The notes beneath the pieces are model-generated. The model was not told the DNA's origin. It searched no databases and saw only the letters and a list, made by a program, of their open reading frames with translations. Below are positions 53,976 through 63,244 of a stretch of DNA of 64,000 nt, piece by piece. This DNA comes from Allofrancisella guangzhouensis (GTDB lineage: Bacteria > Pseudomonadota > Gammaproteobacteria > Francisellales > Francisellaceae), in NCBI RefSeq assembly GCF_000815225.1, contig NZ_CP010427.1, forward strand, positions 1,054,001-1,118,000. Direction: 5' to 3'. The translations under genes and the position numbers were made by a program. How positions within the stretch are numbered: the first letter of the stretch is position 1; each line of letters opens with the position of its first letter.

Positions 53976-54920
53976 TCAAGGCTCCTTTAGAGTTTTTAAA
54001 TAGATATCTGTATATTTTTTGTCTATTATAGCTCCATGATGTTGTATGATTTCAGCAGCAAAGCTTTGTGCAAATTTGACACTATTTTGTATATCTATAT
54101 TACGATCAAGCCCAGCTAAAAAGGCTGCATTAAAGCTATCACCCGCTGCAGTTGTATCTATAGGTTTAATCATATCTGTATCTACTAATATTATCTCACT
54201 ATTAGCTGAAACAACAGTAGATTTAGCACCTCGTTTAATTATAATAGTTTCAATGCCAGCTTTATTATATCTAGTTAAAGTCTGCTGATAGTCTGTATCA
54301 TCAAATAATAACTGTTCATCCTCAAAAGTAGTTATAACTATAGTTAAGTATTTAAGGATTTTTTTTAAGTAAATTTTAGCTTGATCTTTTGATTGCCAGC
54401 ATTTTGGACGATAGTTTAAATCAAAGATAATTTTTTTATTAGAATCTGCATTTTTAAACTCTTTTAACCAACTAATAAAAATTTCCAATTGGCTTTCGTC
54501 CCACCTTGATAACGAAATTCCAGAGAAATACAGATATTGGTAATTGTTAATGTAACTATTTAACTGATCTTTTGTAATATTATAAAAAAGTTGTTTTATT
54601 GGTGCCTGCTCTCTCCAGTAATAAAAATTTCTTTCTCCAAAATTATCTGTCTGGATAGCATATAGACCAGGTACTGTATTTTTAAGTCTTAAGACTGTGG
54701 ATGTATCGATATTTTCACTTTGCCATTGGTTTATCATTTGAGTAGAAAAGTCATCGTCACCTAAAGCTGTAAGAAAAGAAACTTTTCCATCTAATCTAGC
54801 ATAATAAAGAGCAGTGTTTAAGACATCTCCGCCAAAGTTTAGTTTAGCTTGTGAACCTAGCTGAATTTTACCACTAAGCTCTAGCATGCATTCACCAATA
54901 GCTAGTAATTTATTTCTCAT
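53976..54920 (-). CDS. kdgK: 2-keto-3-deoxygluconate kinase
   Basis: A 314-residue PfkB-family kinase phosphorylating KDG at O6. LNFGGDVLNTALYYARLDG (substrate), LGDDDFS, FDLNYRPKCW and the PfkB catalytic signature DTTAAGDSFNAAFLAGL with the general-base Asp. FYYWREQAP is typical of the KDG kinase group. It overlaps the end of uxuA by 11 bases and is followed immediately by eda: translational coupling. Confidence 0.93.
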   Translation of the reverse strand: MRNKLLAIGECMLELSGKIQLGSQAKLNFGGDVLNTALYYARLDGKVSFLTALGDDDFSTQMINQWQSENIDTSTVLRLKNTVPGLYAIQTDNFGERNFYYWREQAPIKQLFYNITKDQLNSYINNYQYLYFSGISLSRWDESQLEIFISWLKEFKNADSNKKIIFDLNYRPKCWQSKDQAKIYLKKILKYLTIVITTFEDEQLLFDDTDYQQTLTRYNKAGIETIIIKRGAKSTVVSANSEIILVDTDMIKPIDTTAAGDSFNAAFLAGLDRNIDIQNSVKFAQSFAAEIIQHHGAIIDKKYTDIYLKTLKEP

Positions 54921-56097
54921 TTTCTAACTCTTTTTTAACAGCATATGCAACACCACGTACTTCTGCAAGACCTTTCATTCGCCCAATACATGAGTATCCA
55001 GGATTTGTTTTCTTATCCAAATCACTTAACATTTGTTGACCATGATCTGGACGCATATATATAGGATTAGAATCTCTTTCAATTTTAAGAATTTCTTTTA
55101 TTAAAGCATACATATCAGTATTACCACATAAATGCTCAGCCTCGCAAAAGCTACGACTACATTGATCAAGAGATACATTTCTTAAATGGGTAAAGTAAAT
55201 TCTTCTACCTATTTTTTTAGCCATAAGTGGCAAATCATTATCCCATCTAGAGCCTAGAGATCCTGCACAAAAGGTTATACCATTAGCCATAGATGGTATA
55301 GCCTTAAACAGCCAGTCATAATCTTCTATAGTACTAATAATTCTAGGTAAACCAAACAACTCAAATGGCGGATCATCAGGGTGGATTGCAAGCTTAGCTC
55401 CAACTTCTTCAGCAACAGGTATAACTCTTTCTAGGAAATATACTAAGTTTTCACGTAGTTTTGCTTTATCAATATTTTTATATTCATCAAGTGCTATTTG
55501 AAACTGTTCTAAAGAGAAGCTTTCTTCAGCACCCGGTAAACCAGCGATAATATTTTTTGTAAGTGTCTCAACTTCATTTTGGGTCATGTTTTCAAAATAT
55601 GCTTTAGCTTGAGATACTATTTCTGGTTTATAATCTTTATTAGCATCTTTTCTTTTTAAAATATGAATATCAAAAGCAGCAAAAGCAACTTCATTAAAAG
55701 ATAAGGTTTTTGCACCAGTAGTAGTTTGTTTACTTAAATCTGTACGTGTCCAATCCAGAATAGGCATGAAGTTGTATATTACTAGTTTAATACCGCATTT
55801 AGCTAAATTAAGAATACTCTGGCAGTAATTTTCTATGTACTTATCACGAGTAACTTTACCTTTTTTAATATCTTCATGAACTGGTATACTTTCAACAACT
55901 GACCAGATTAAGTTCGTTTTACCTAGTTTAGACGAGTTTTCTACCTCAGATTGTCTTTTTTTAATTTCATCAATAGACCAAACTTGACCATTAGGAATGT
56001 GATGTAAGGCAGTTACAATATCTGTAACACCAGTTTGCATAATATCTTCAATACATACAGGGTCGTTTGGACCGAACCATCTCCATGACTCTATCAT
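54910..56097 (-). CDS. uxuA: Mannonate dehydratase
   Basis: A 395-residue enzyme dehydrating D-mannonate to 2-keto-3-deoxygluconate. SWRWFGPNDPV start, TALHHIPNGQVW, LAIHPDDPPFELFGLPRI, CAGSLGSRWDNDL, YFTHLRNV and MRPDHGQQM are the UxuA motifs for metal and substrate binding. Length is normal. It lies 15 bases after uxuB and overlaps kdgK. Confidence 0.96.
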   Translation of the reverse strand: MIESWRWFGPNDPVCIEDIMQTGVTDIVTALHHIPNGQVWSIDEIKKRQSEVENSSKLGKTNLIWSVVESIPVHEDIKKGKVTRDKYIENYCQSILNLAKCGIKLVIYNFMPILDWTRTDLSKQTTTGAKTLSFNEVAFAAFDIHILKRKDANKDYKPEIVSQAKAYFENMTQNEVETLTKNIIAGLPGAEESFSLEQFQIALDEYKNIDKAKLRENLVYFLERVIPVAEEVGAKLAIHPDDPPFELFGLPRIISTIEDYDWLFKAIPSMANGITFCAGSLGSRWDNDLPLMAKKIGRRIYFTHLRNVSLDQCSRSFCEAEHLCGNTDMYALIKEILKIERDSNPIYMRPDHGQQMLSDLDKKTNPGYSCIGRMKGLAEVRGVAYAVKKELENEK

Positions 56098-56112
56098 TTT
56101 ATACCTCTAAAT

Positions 56113-57579
56113 TTAAATGTTTTTAATTACTTGTAATACGCCTTTTGAGCTAATTTCTTTTGTATAATAAATTACTTTTTCTACCAATATTTTATTATTG
56201 GAAAGCTCTTTTGAGAATATTTCTTCAAGTCCAATAAATTCATTAACTATCTTTTCAATAGTACTATTATTTTGATAAATTTGTATATATTTATCTTGTA
56301 ATGGATCAGATATTTCAATGCTTTCAGCTATTTCATTTTTGCCAGAATTAAACAATATCCATCCAGCTAAACCTATTACTATAACATCAAAGTTGTGACC
56401 GTTCTCAATCAATTTTTCCAAAGTGCCTAACCACCGTTGAGGAATCTTTTTAGAACCATCCATGGCTATTTGTTCAGTTTTGTGTTTTAGATATGGATTA
56501 GCAAAGCGAAGTAATAATTTATTAGCATATTCTAAAGTTGAAACATTTTCAGGTAAACCATCTACTAATGGTGCTGCTACTTCTAACATATATTTTTTAA
56601 TAAAATTATAAAATTCAGACTTAGCGATAACCTCATCAACAGTTTTAAACCCAGCATATGTTCCTAAATAAGCAATTAAACTATGGCTACCATTTAACAT
56701 AGTAAGTTTGAGTTTTTCAAAAGGTTCTATATCTTTTACAAATTCAACTCCTATTTTTTCTAGAGTAGGGCGTCCATTAGCAAATGTATCTTCAATTACC
56801 CACTGAGAAAATTCTTCTGTAGCAACAGTAGACAAGTCTTGTTGTCCAATCATGTTAGCAATCTTTTCAATAGTTTGATCAGTTGCGGCAGGAACTATTC
56901 TATCTACCATTGAACTAGGAAAACTACAGTTATTTTTTATCCAACTGGCCAAATTTTTATCTATTTTATTTGAAAAATCTAATATAGTTTGTTTAAGGAT
57001 TTTACCATTATTAGGCATATTGTCACAACTAAGTAAAGTTATAGGCTGACCATTTTCTTGCCAACGTTTATACAAACCAGCAACGGTAATACCTATAGCT
57101 GTTTTAGGTACATTAAAATTTTTAAGGTCATAAATAATATCTGGGTTTTCAAGATTTAGTTTTTGTGTAGATAAATCTACGTAATAACCTTTTTCAGTTA
57201 CTGTGTAAGTTATTATTTTTATTTCTTTAGAGCTGATTTCATCTATAAGTCGTTGTGATTGACCATTACCAGCAAAATAAACTTCTTTTAAGGCTCCAAT
57301 GATTTTATTGCTAGTACCGTTTTCATCATTAGTCGAAAGGGTATACATACAATCATTTAAGCTAAGGTTATCAATAAGTTTTTTATTGCTCCTAATAGTT
57401 CCACTAATATAACCCCAGTTAAGAGCATCTTTATCGTTAGAATTAAGTAGTTTATCTACATAGTATACCTGGTGAGCTCTATGAAAAGCACCTATTCCGA
57501 TATGTAATATTCCTATCTTTAGTTGAGATCTATTATAATTAGGCAGATCACAGTTTTGTAGTTTCTCTAGATCAAGCAT
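56113..57579 (-). CDS. uxuB: Fructuronate reductase (mannonate oxidoreductase)
   Basis: A 488-residue member of the mannitol dehydrogenase family reducing D-fructuronate to D-mannonate with NADH. HIGIGAFHRAHQ (nucleotide site), LSCDNMPNNGK, SSMVDRIVPAA, and KLTMLNGSHSLIAYLG with the catalytic-Lys region of the family. It is now the first intact gene of the inositol/glucuronate operon. Its ATG overlaps the stop codon of a truncated gene, so it was once translationally coupled to that gene. Confidence 0.93.
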   Translation of the reverse strand: MLDLEKLQNCDLPNYNRSQLKIGILHIGIGAFHRAHQVYYVDKLLNSNDKDALNWGYISGTIRSNKKLIDNLSLNDCMYTLSTNDENGTSNKIIGALKEVYFAGNGQSQRLIDEISSKEIKIITYTVTEKGYYVDLSTQKLNLENPDIIYDLKNFNVPKTAIGITVAGLYKRWQENGQPITLLSCDNMPNNGKILKQTILDFSNKIDKNLASWIKNNCSFPSSMVDRIVPAATDQTIEKIANMIGQQDLSTVATEEFSQWVIEDTFANGRPTLEKIGVEFVKDIEPFEKLKLTMLNGSHSLIAYLGTYAGFKTVDEVIAKSEFYNFIKKYMLEVAAPLVDGLPENVSTLEYANKLLLRFANPYLKHKTEQIAMDGSKKIPQRWLGTLEKLIENGHNFDVIVIGLAGWILFNSGKNEIAESIEISDPLQDKYIQIYQNNSTIEKIVNEFIGLEEIFSKELSNNKILVEKVIYYTKEISSKGVLQVIKNI

Positions 57580-57768
57580 TACAGTTTAAACCCTTATCCA
57601 TATTTATAATTTCTGGCTTTGAGACTCTAAATTTCTCATGACTAGTATAATGCCACTCTACATTTAGTTTACCATTATTAATTTCAAGTTGAATAGTTAT
57701 GACACCATTTTCACTTGCTAAATATCCATTTATTTTTTTGCTATTACAGTAGATGATTGTTAGATTAG
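57572..57768 (-). pseudogene. 3' remnant of a former first gene of the glucuronate operon
   Basis: On the minus strand, an open frame from the IS30 remnant border reads STNLTIIYCNSKKINGYLAS and on to KGLNCNA, stopping with TGA at 57574-57572. This overlaps the uxuB start by 8 bases. Such overlap is typical of neighbouring genes in one operon. The 5' part is gone, replaced at about 57769 by the IS30 relic. Beta-strand-rich; the family cannot be told from 65 residues (a carbohydrate-active enzyme C-terminus is one guess). Confidence 0.6.
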
Positions 57769-58012
57769 TACTGGTATTAAAGCATTTCTTTGCTGAGGCG
57801 TATAATCCTTGGCAAAGATGGATTAATAAAAATATGAATAGGTTATATCAGACAATTTATTCCTAAAAGCATTGATTTTAATAACGTCTCTCATTACTAC
57901 ATTAGAAAATTGCAAATTAACTTGAATAATAAAACTAAAAAATGTTTAATTTGTTTAACTCCTAATGAGGTTCATTTTGAAATCAATATAAACGTTGAGG
58001 GTACAATCTAGC
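57769..58012 (+). mobile_element. Decayed 3' remnant of an IS30-family element
   Basis: About 244 bases match the last part of the IS30 copies at 5524 and 13254 (from ACTGGTATTAAAG through the region coding CCTAATGAGGT to the end TACAATCTAGC), but with many substitutions and small indels that break the transposase frame. Only the right end is left. It is much older than the two intact copies and replaced the front of the gene next to uxuB. Confidence 0.88.
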
Positions 58013-58090
58013 TAGCAAAATCAGGTGTAGGAGGAGAATCTAACAAATTAACGTTGTAAGTTACAATAAAAATGGGTGAAATGGTTTTAT

Positions 58091-59073
58091 ATGAAATTAG
58101 TATTTATGGTATATCCATGTGATGTAGAACAAGCTTCTAAAAAATCAGATTTTGATTTAGAAAATGAAAAAATTAAAAGAGATTTTAATTTGCAAGTTAA
58201 AACTTTAGGAAATTACGAATACAAGTTAAATAAACAAACTAATGAAGATCGGTTAGGAATGTGGTTTAGTGCTAATAGCCTAGATATGTGTAAAAAGAAA
58301 ATCGATGAGTTTATAGAGGTAAACAAATCTAAACTTTTTGAAAAAAAAGGGCTTACATACTCTTTAAAAAAAATAGATATAAGTGTGATATTTGTGGGTC
58401 ATGGTTTGCCTACTAAACGCACTATGTCCTTTTTTAATGAAAGAATAGACTGGGATGTTATAGGTAGAATGTTAAGCTACATATTATCATTAGGAGGTAA
58501 TAGAATTGCCTCACTTGATGATGGAAAAAATAGTGTGAAATTTTTACATTGTTTTGGTGCAGCTCCTAGAATGACAGAAAGTCTATTTAACAATAGTGAT
58601 AGTAAAATGAAAAAATATGTTAAAAACGATTTCCCTGGCGAAGTACCTATTTATGAATTTATATTTCCATATATTGATGGAATCAAGATTAAAATAACAA
58701 GTTTTTTTCAGCAGCCATTATTAACTCAAATACAAGTAAGTTTTCAGCTCAAGGAATATATGGCTTTTACGAAGAAAAAAATATTAAACCTTTAATTTGT
58801 AATGTAGATGAAAATAAAAATATCACTTTTTTATATGGCAAAAAACAAATATCTAAGCTAGATACAGAAGATATTAATAATCTCTCTATAATGATGCGAC
58901 CACTAGAAAAATATTTCGAAGTTAATTTTGAAGCGATATATAATAACAAAACTCATAGTGACTTAGTAAAAATGTGGGAAAAAATAATTAACTATATTTC
59001 TTTAGGAGAATTTAGACTAGCTATGACCCTTGTTCAAAACCTAAATGACATGATTTATACAAAGCAAATTTAG
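58091..59073 (+). pseudogene. Caspase-like (clan CD-like) cysteine protease, frameshifted at a T tract
   Basis: From ATG 58091 the frame holds the two catalytic motifs of clan CD peptidases: DISVIFVGHGLP with His104 and SVKFLHCFGAAP with Cys154, separated by a helix, as in caspase/C80-like folds. The frame ends at 58795. The adjoining frame is open from 58693 to 59073 (SKFSAQGIYGFYEEKN ... NDMIYTKQI). The two join if the run of seven T at 58702-58708 had eight, giving about 327 residues. This may be a pseudogene, a phase-variable gene or a sequencing error. No signal peptide; target unknown. The frame also has a GTG at 58076. Confidence 0.6.
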
Positions 59074-59191
59074 GATCGGTATAGTTTGTTACTCTTTATT
59101 GGTCTTCACTACAAAAAAATAAGATTTTTATTAAATTTTATAAAAGCATAACGTAAATAAAATATAATTATTTAAAAAGTTTTAAAAAAAT

Positions 59192-59250
59192 AATTTGCAG
59201 AACATGTTTTAACACAATTAGAGCCATATAATTTTAACTTGCAACAGTCA
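59192..59250 (+). repeat. Dispersed imperfect repeat, copy B
   Basis: Second copy of the repeat of about 50 bases seen at 8710-8764 (shared TTTAACACA, TTAGA, CATATAATTTTA, CAACAG). It lies in the gap of about 270 bases upstream of the peptide transporter gene. The rest of that gap is AT-rich without a gene. Confidence 0.45.
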
Positions 59251-59345
59251 CATTTTATAAACTTGTTTATTTTTAGTTTAAAACCACAGACCACAGTGAT
59301 AAAATGTTATAATCAAAATTACTTAAAATTAGATATATAAAAATT

Positions 59346-60821
59346 ATGATAAATATTAAGAAACAAAATCCTTTTTTCCTTTTATGTTTTTTCGAATTTT
59401 TTGAAAGATTTGGCTATTATGGCTTTAGCTACACAGCTATCTTATTTTTTATGAGTGAAAATAGTTTTAATTTTACAGAAAAAAATGCTGTTTTATTATT
59501 TGGTGGTTTTGCATCCTTAACGTATGTTTTTAATGCTATAGGTGGTTACGTTGCAGATAAAGTTTTCGGCATAAAAAAAACTATGTTTTTAGGCGCTATA
59601 TTCCTTTTAGTGGGGTACTTTAGTTTAGCTCTTAGTCCTTTTATACAAAGTATAAGTAGTTATATATATGTCAGTTTAGCATGTATTATAGTTGGTTCAT
59701 CGTTGTTTAAACCAGCACCTACGAACTTAATATCTAGAATATATATAGATAAAAGAAAACTAGATTCTGTATACACATACTTTTATATGTCTATAAATAT
59801 GGGCTCATTGTCTGCTTCTTTATTAGTTCCTATTTTGGCTACAAACTACGGATATACAGTGGCCTATAGTGTTTGTTCAATAGGTTTTGCAATAGGGATC
59901 CTAAATAGCTTAGTTAGTTACTCAAGTATCAAAAATATTGACAATGAAATAGGCTTAAAAGGTGTAAGCATACTTAAAACGGTAATTATAATATTTGTTT
60001 TCATATTTGCAGTTGCTGGGCTTAGTATTGTTTTACAAACAAACGATACGATAAATTATATACTATGGTTTGGTGCTGGGCTTATTTTTGGAGTTTTTGC
60101 ATTTCAAATATATGTAGAAAAAGACCCTAGCTCTAGAAAGAAAATCATAGCTGCTATTATACTTTTAATCTATGCTGTACTTTTCTTTATGATTTACCAG
60201 CAAAAATCGACTTCTTTCTTTTTATTTAATGTACATCACGTTAATTTAAATCTTTTTGGTTACACAATTAATCCACAAACAATACCTGGAGTTTTAAATA
60301 CGGTAGGTATTATAATTTTATCTCCAATATTAGCTTTTGTTTACACTAGGTTAGGAAATAAAGATTTAACTTTACCCTTAAAGTTTGCTTTGGGCATTTT
60401 ACTTTGTGGGTTTGCTTATGGAAGTATGTTTTTAGCTTGTGTGGTTAATGATCCAACTGCAAAAGTAAGTATACTTTGGGAAGTTTTAGCAATAACGATA
60501 TTTTTCTCATCTGGAGAGCTATTGATATCTGCTTTAGGTTTGTCTTTGATGGCTAAATTATTACCAAAAAGAATTACAGGATTCGCAATGGGAACTTGGT
60601 TCATAACTTCAGCTATTGGTATAAAAATAGGTACAACTGTAGCTCAAGCTGTTACAACTGGTATAAAATACGATACTAAGACAGGATTTTCAACTCAAGT
60701 AACTATAGAAAGTTTCTATAGATATAAGGAGTTATTTGGATACGTGTCATTAATAGCTATAGTTTTTGCAATAATTGCTTTTTTAATTGGTAAAAAACTT
60801 AATAAAATGATTTTAGAATAA
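59346..60821 (+). CDS. POT-family proton-dependent oligopeptide transporter
   Basis: A 491-residue inner-membrane protein with about twelve to fourteen helices. The POT signature in helix 1 is FFEFFERFGYYGF (the ExxER-type proton-coupling motif), followed by GGYVADKVFGIKKTM in loop 2-3, the FYMSINMGSLSA helix 5 motif, and FSSGELLISALGLSL in helix 10 with the family's Ser-x-Glu. It imports di- and tripeptides with protons. Such transporters suit amino-acid-requiring intracellular bacteria. Confidence 0.92.
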   Translation: MINIKKQNPFFLLCFFEFFERFGYYGFSYTAILFFMSENSFNFTEKNAVLLFGGFASLTYVFNAIGGYVADKVFGIKKTMFLGAIFLLVGYFSLALSPFIQSISSYIYVSLACIIVGSSLFKPAPTNLISRIYIDKRKLDSVYTYFYMSINMGSLSASLLVPILATNYGYTVAYSVCSIGFAIGILNSLVSYSSIKNIDNEIGLKGVSILKTVIIIFVFIFAVAGLSIVLQTNDTINYILWFGAGLIFGVFAFQIYVEKDPSSRKKIIAAIILLIYAVLFFMIYQQKSTSFFLFNVHHVNLNLFGYTINPQTIPGVLNTVGIIILSPILAFVYTRLGNKDLTLPLKFALGILLCGFAYGSMFLACVVNDPTAKVSILWEVLAITIFFSSGELLISALGLSLMAKLLPKRITGFAMGTWFITSAIGIKIGTTVAQAVTTGIKYDTKTGFSTQVTIESFYRYKELFGYVSLIAIVFAIIAFLIGKKLNKMILE

Positions 60822-60852
60822 AACGGGTGAACAACAAAATATCTAAATTTCA

Positions 60853-62214
60853 TTAAACTAAAGTCACAAGTTCTTCTGAACTAGTAGGATGGATGGCTAT
60901 AGTATCATCAAAATCACGTTTAGTTGCACCCATATTAATAGCTACAGCAAAACCTTGTAACATTTCATCAACGTTTAGGCCGATCATGTGGCAACCAACA
61001 ACTTTTTCATTTTCACCAATTACAACTAGCTTCATCACTGTAGGCATTCTATGACCAGATATTGCACAATACAGTGGTGTAAAACGGCTTTTATAAACTT
61101 TTACATTATCATCACCATATTTTTCTTTAGCATCTTTTTCAGATAGACCAACCGTACCAATAGCCGGATGAGAAAATATAACTGTTGGAATATATTCCAG
61201 CTTAGGTTTTAGATTTTCTTCACCATTAAAAAGTCTACGTGCTAACCTACGACCACAAGCAATTGCCACAGGAGTTAGCTGAGCACCACCGGAAGCATCT
61301 CCTAGAGAATATACTCCTTTTACATTTGTCTCTTGCCATTCATTAGCTGGAATTACACCTTTATCTGTAATTTTAATATCAGTATTTTCAATACCTACAT
61401 TATGAGTATTAGGCGCACGACCAATTGCCCATATTAGAGTGTCAACATTTTCTAAAACATCACCTTTATCTGTGGTTATTTTTAAAGTGTCACTAGTTTT
61501 TTCAACCTTAGTGATATTTGCATGGTTCATAAGCTTTAAACCAGTCATTTCCATACACTCAACTAGAGTATTACTAATATCATCATCAAAATCCATTAAG
61601 GGTTTCTCTCTGCGTACTATCACAGTTGTATCTGTACCATGAGCATTTAGCACCCCAGCAATCTCAATGCCAATATAGCCACCACCCACAATCACAGCTT
61701 TTTTAGGAGTATCTTTTAATTCAAAAAATTCATCAGAAGTAATACCAAATTCAGACCCCGGTATATTTTTAGGCACAATAGGGTAAGCACCTGGTGAGAT
61801 GAAGATATTATCAGCCGTTAGCTCTGTACCATCATCTAGTACGACAGTTTTGTTATCTTTAAACTTACCCCAATTATTAAAATGAGCGATATTCCATTTA
61901 TTTAATAACCTGTCATAGAAACCATGAATATTACCGATATATTTAGCTCTTTTTTCTTTCAAGGTAGTCCAATTAAAGCCTTTAACTTCAACATCAAAAC
62001 CGTAGCCAGCAACATCATGCTTTAATTGCTCAGCAAGCATACCACCATACCACATAGCTTTTTTAGGTACACAGCCTCTATTTACACAAGTGCCGCCAAG
62101 CTCACGCTTTTCTATAATTGCAACTTTTTTTCCAAATTTAGCAGCTTGCACAGCAGAAGCTATACCACCTGAGCCACCACCTAAACTTATTACATCAAAG
62201 TGATTGTTTTTCAT
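60853..62214 (-). CDS. gor: Glutathione reductase
   Basis: A 453-residue FAD disulfide reductase. FAD motif [12 protein letters not shown], redox pair [19 protein letters not shown](P) motif [13 protein letters not shown], and the C-terminal active-site [14 protein letters not shown] (His-Glu pair from the other subunit). The lack of dihydrolipoamide-type features and the VPKK after the second Cys mark glutathione reductase, working with the glutaredoxins encoded in the window. Cytoplasmic. Confidence 0.92.
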   Translation of the reverse strand: MKNNHFDVISLGGGSGGIASAVQAAKFGKKVAIIEKRELGGTCVNRGCVPKKAMWYGGMLAEQLKHDVAGYGFDVEVKGFNWTTLKEKRAKYIGNIHGFYDRLLNKWNIAHFNNWGKFKDNKTVVLDDGTELTADNIFISPGAYPIVPKNIPGSEFGITSDEFFELKDTPKKAVIVGGGYIGIEIAGVLNAHGTDTTVIVRREKPLMDFDDDISNTLVECMEMTGLKLMNHANITKVEKTSDTLKITTDKGDVLENVDTLIWAIGRAPNTHNVGIENTDIKITDKGVIPANEWQETNVKGVYSLGDASGGAQLTPVAIACGRRLARRLFNGEENLKPKLEYIPTVIFSHPAIGTVGLSEKDAKEKYGDDNVKVYKSRFTPLYCAISGHRMPTVMKLVVIGENEKVVGCHMIGLNVDEMLQGFAVAINMGATKRDFDDTIAIHPTSSEELVTLV

Positions 62215-62274
62215 CTTTTTATTTCCTTAGTTATTTTAATCATCATGCTTTAAATTCCTACAGAAGTGCAAACC

Positions 62275-63063
62275 CTATAAAATCTCATAGTCATAACAAA
62301 TACTAATTGGAGCATGATCAGAAAACCAATTTTCTTTATAGATATGCTCTGATTTAGGTATTACTTTATCTTTTAGAGCAGGTGTTGAGATATGATAATC
62401 AATCCTCCAGCCAACATTTTTTGCTCTAGCTTGCCCACGGTTCGACCACCAAGTATACTGTAGAGGCTCTTGGTTAATCACTCTAAAAGTATCTACCCAG
62501 CCCAAATCGTAAAATATATGATCTAACCATGCTTGTTCTTCAGGTAATACCCCTGAAGTTTTACCATAGTTAGATTTCCAATTTTTTATATCTATCTCTT
62601 TATGCACTATGTTAAAGTCACCACAAACTATAAAATCTCTTCCAGATTGTATCTGCTGTTTTAATACTTCTGTGTATTTTTCTAAAAATTGCATTTTATA
62701 TCCTTGACGGACATCACCACTAGAGCCAGATGGTAGATATAAGCTTGCAATACTAAAATTTTCATAATCAAATTGGATATATCTTCCTTCATCATCTGCC
62801 CAATCTATACCAATTTCTTTGATTACTCGTATCGGCTTTTTTTTAGCGTAAATGGCTACACCACTATAACCTTTTTTTGTAGCGTCTTTATAGTCGTAAA
62901 AATATCCTTCAGGAAAGTATGTAGGATCGGATTCTAACTGATGAAATTGGGCCTTTGTTTCTTGGATACATAAGAAATCTACATTTTGAGTTTTAAACCA
63001 ACCCCAAAAACCTTTTTTAGTTGCTGCCCGAATTCCATTAGCATTAAAGCTTGTTATTTTCAT
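62275..63063 (-). CDS. xthA: Exodeoxyribonuclease III
   Basis: A 262-residue AP endonuclease/3' exonuclease of base excision repair. The start at 63063 (MKITSFNANGIRAA) fits the family; a longer frame from 63096 adds a hydrophobic stretch not found in homologues. Metal and active-site motifs: FNANGIRAA, IQETKAQ, VCGDFNIVHKEID, RGQARAKNVGWRIDYH and the final SDHAPISI. It ends 60 bases upstream of gor. Confidence 0.95.
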   Translation of the reverse strand: MKITSFNANGIRAATKKGFWGWFKTQNVDFLCIQETKAQFHQLESDPTYFPEGYFYDYKDATKKGYSGVAIYAKKKPIRVIKEIGIDWADDEGRYIQFDYENFSIASLYLPSGSSGDVRQGYKMQFLEKYTEVLKQQIQSGRDFIVCGDFNIVHKEIDIKNWKSNYGKTSGVLPEEQAWLDHIFYDLGWVDTFRVINQEPLQYTWWSNRGQARAKNVGWRIDYHISTPALKDKVIPKSEHIYKENWFSDHAPISICYDYEIL

Positions 63064-63210
63064 AAAAAAATAGAAGTTGTTTTTGTATATAATCAATGTT
63101 TGTTATTTTAGCATATTAATAGACTTAATATAGGTTCTATAAATAAAACTAAAAGCAAGCATCCAAATAGTCATACATTTCACAATATAGCTAACTAAGT
63201 CTTTTTTGTC

Positions 63211-63216
63211 TATAAT
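63211..63216 (+). promoter_or_regulatory. Candidate -10 element of pheS
   Basis: A perfect TATAAT, preceded by TTGTC, lies 28 bases before the pheS start. No clear -35 was found at 17 bases. The short leader leaves no room for a phenylalanine leader peptide. Confidence 0.35.
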
Positions 63217-63244
63217 ATCAATAAATTTTAAAATAGGAATAATT

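Noticed and set aside
63064-63096. Longer XthA start
   Set aside because: The 11 extra residues are hydrophobic and not found in exonuclease III, which begins at the strand MKITSFN.
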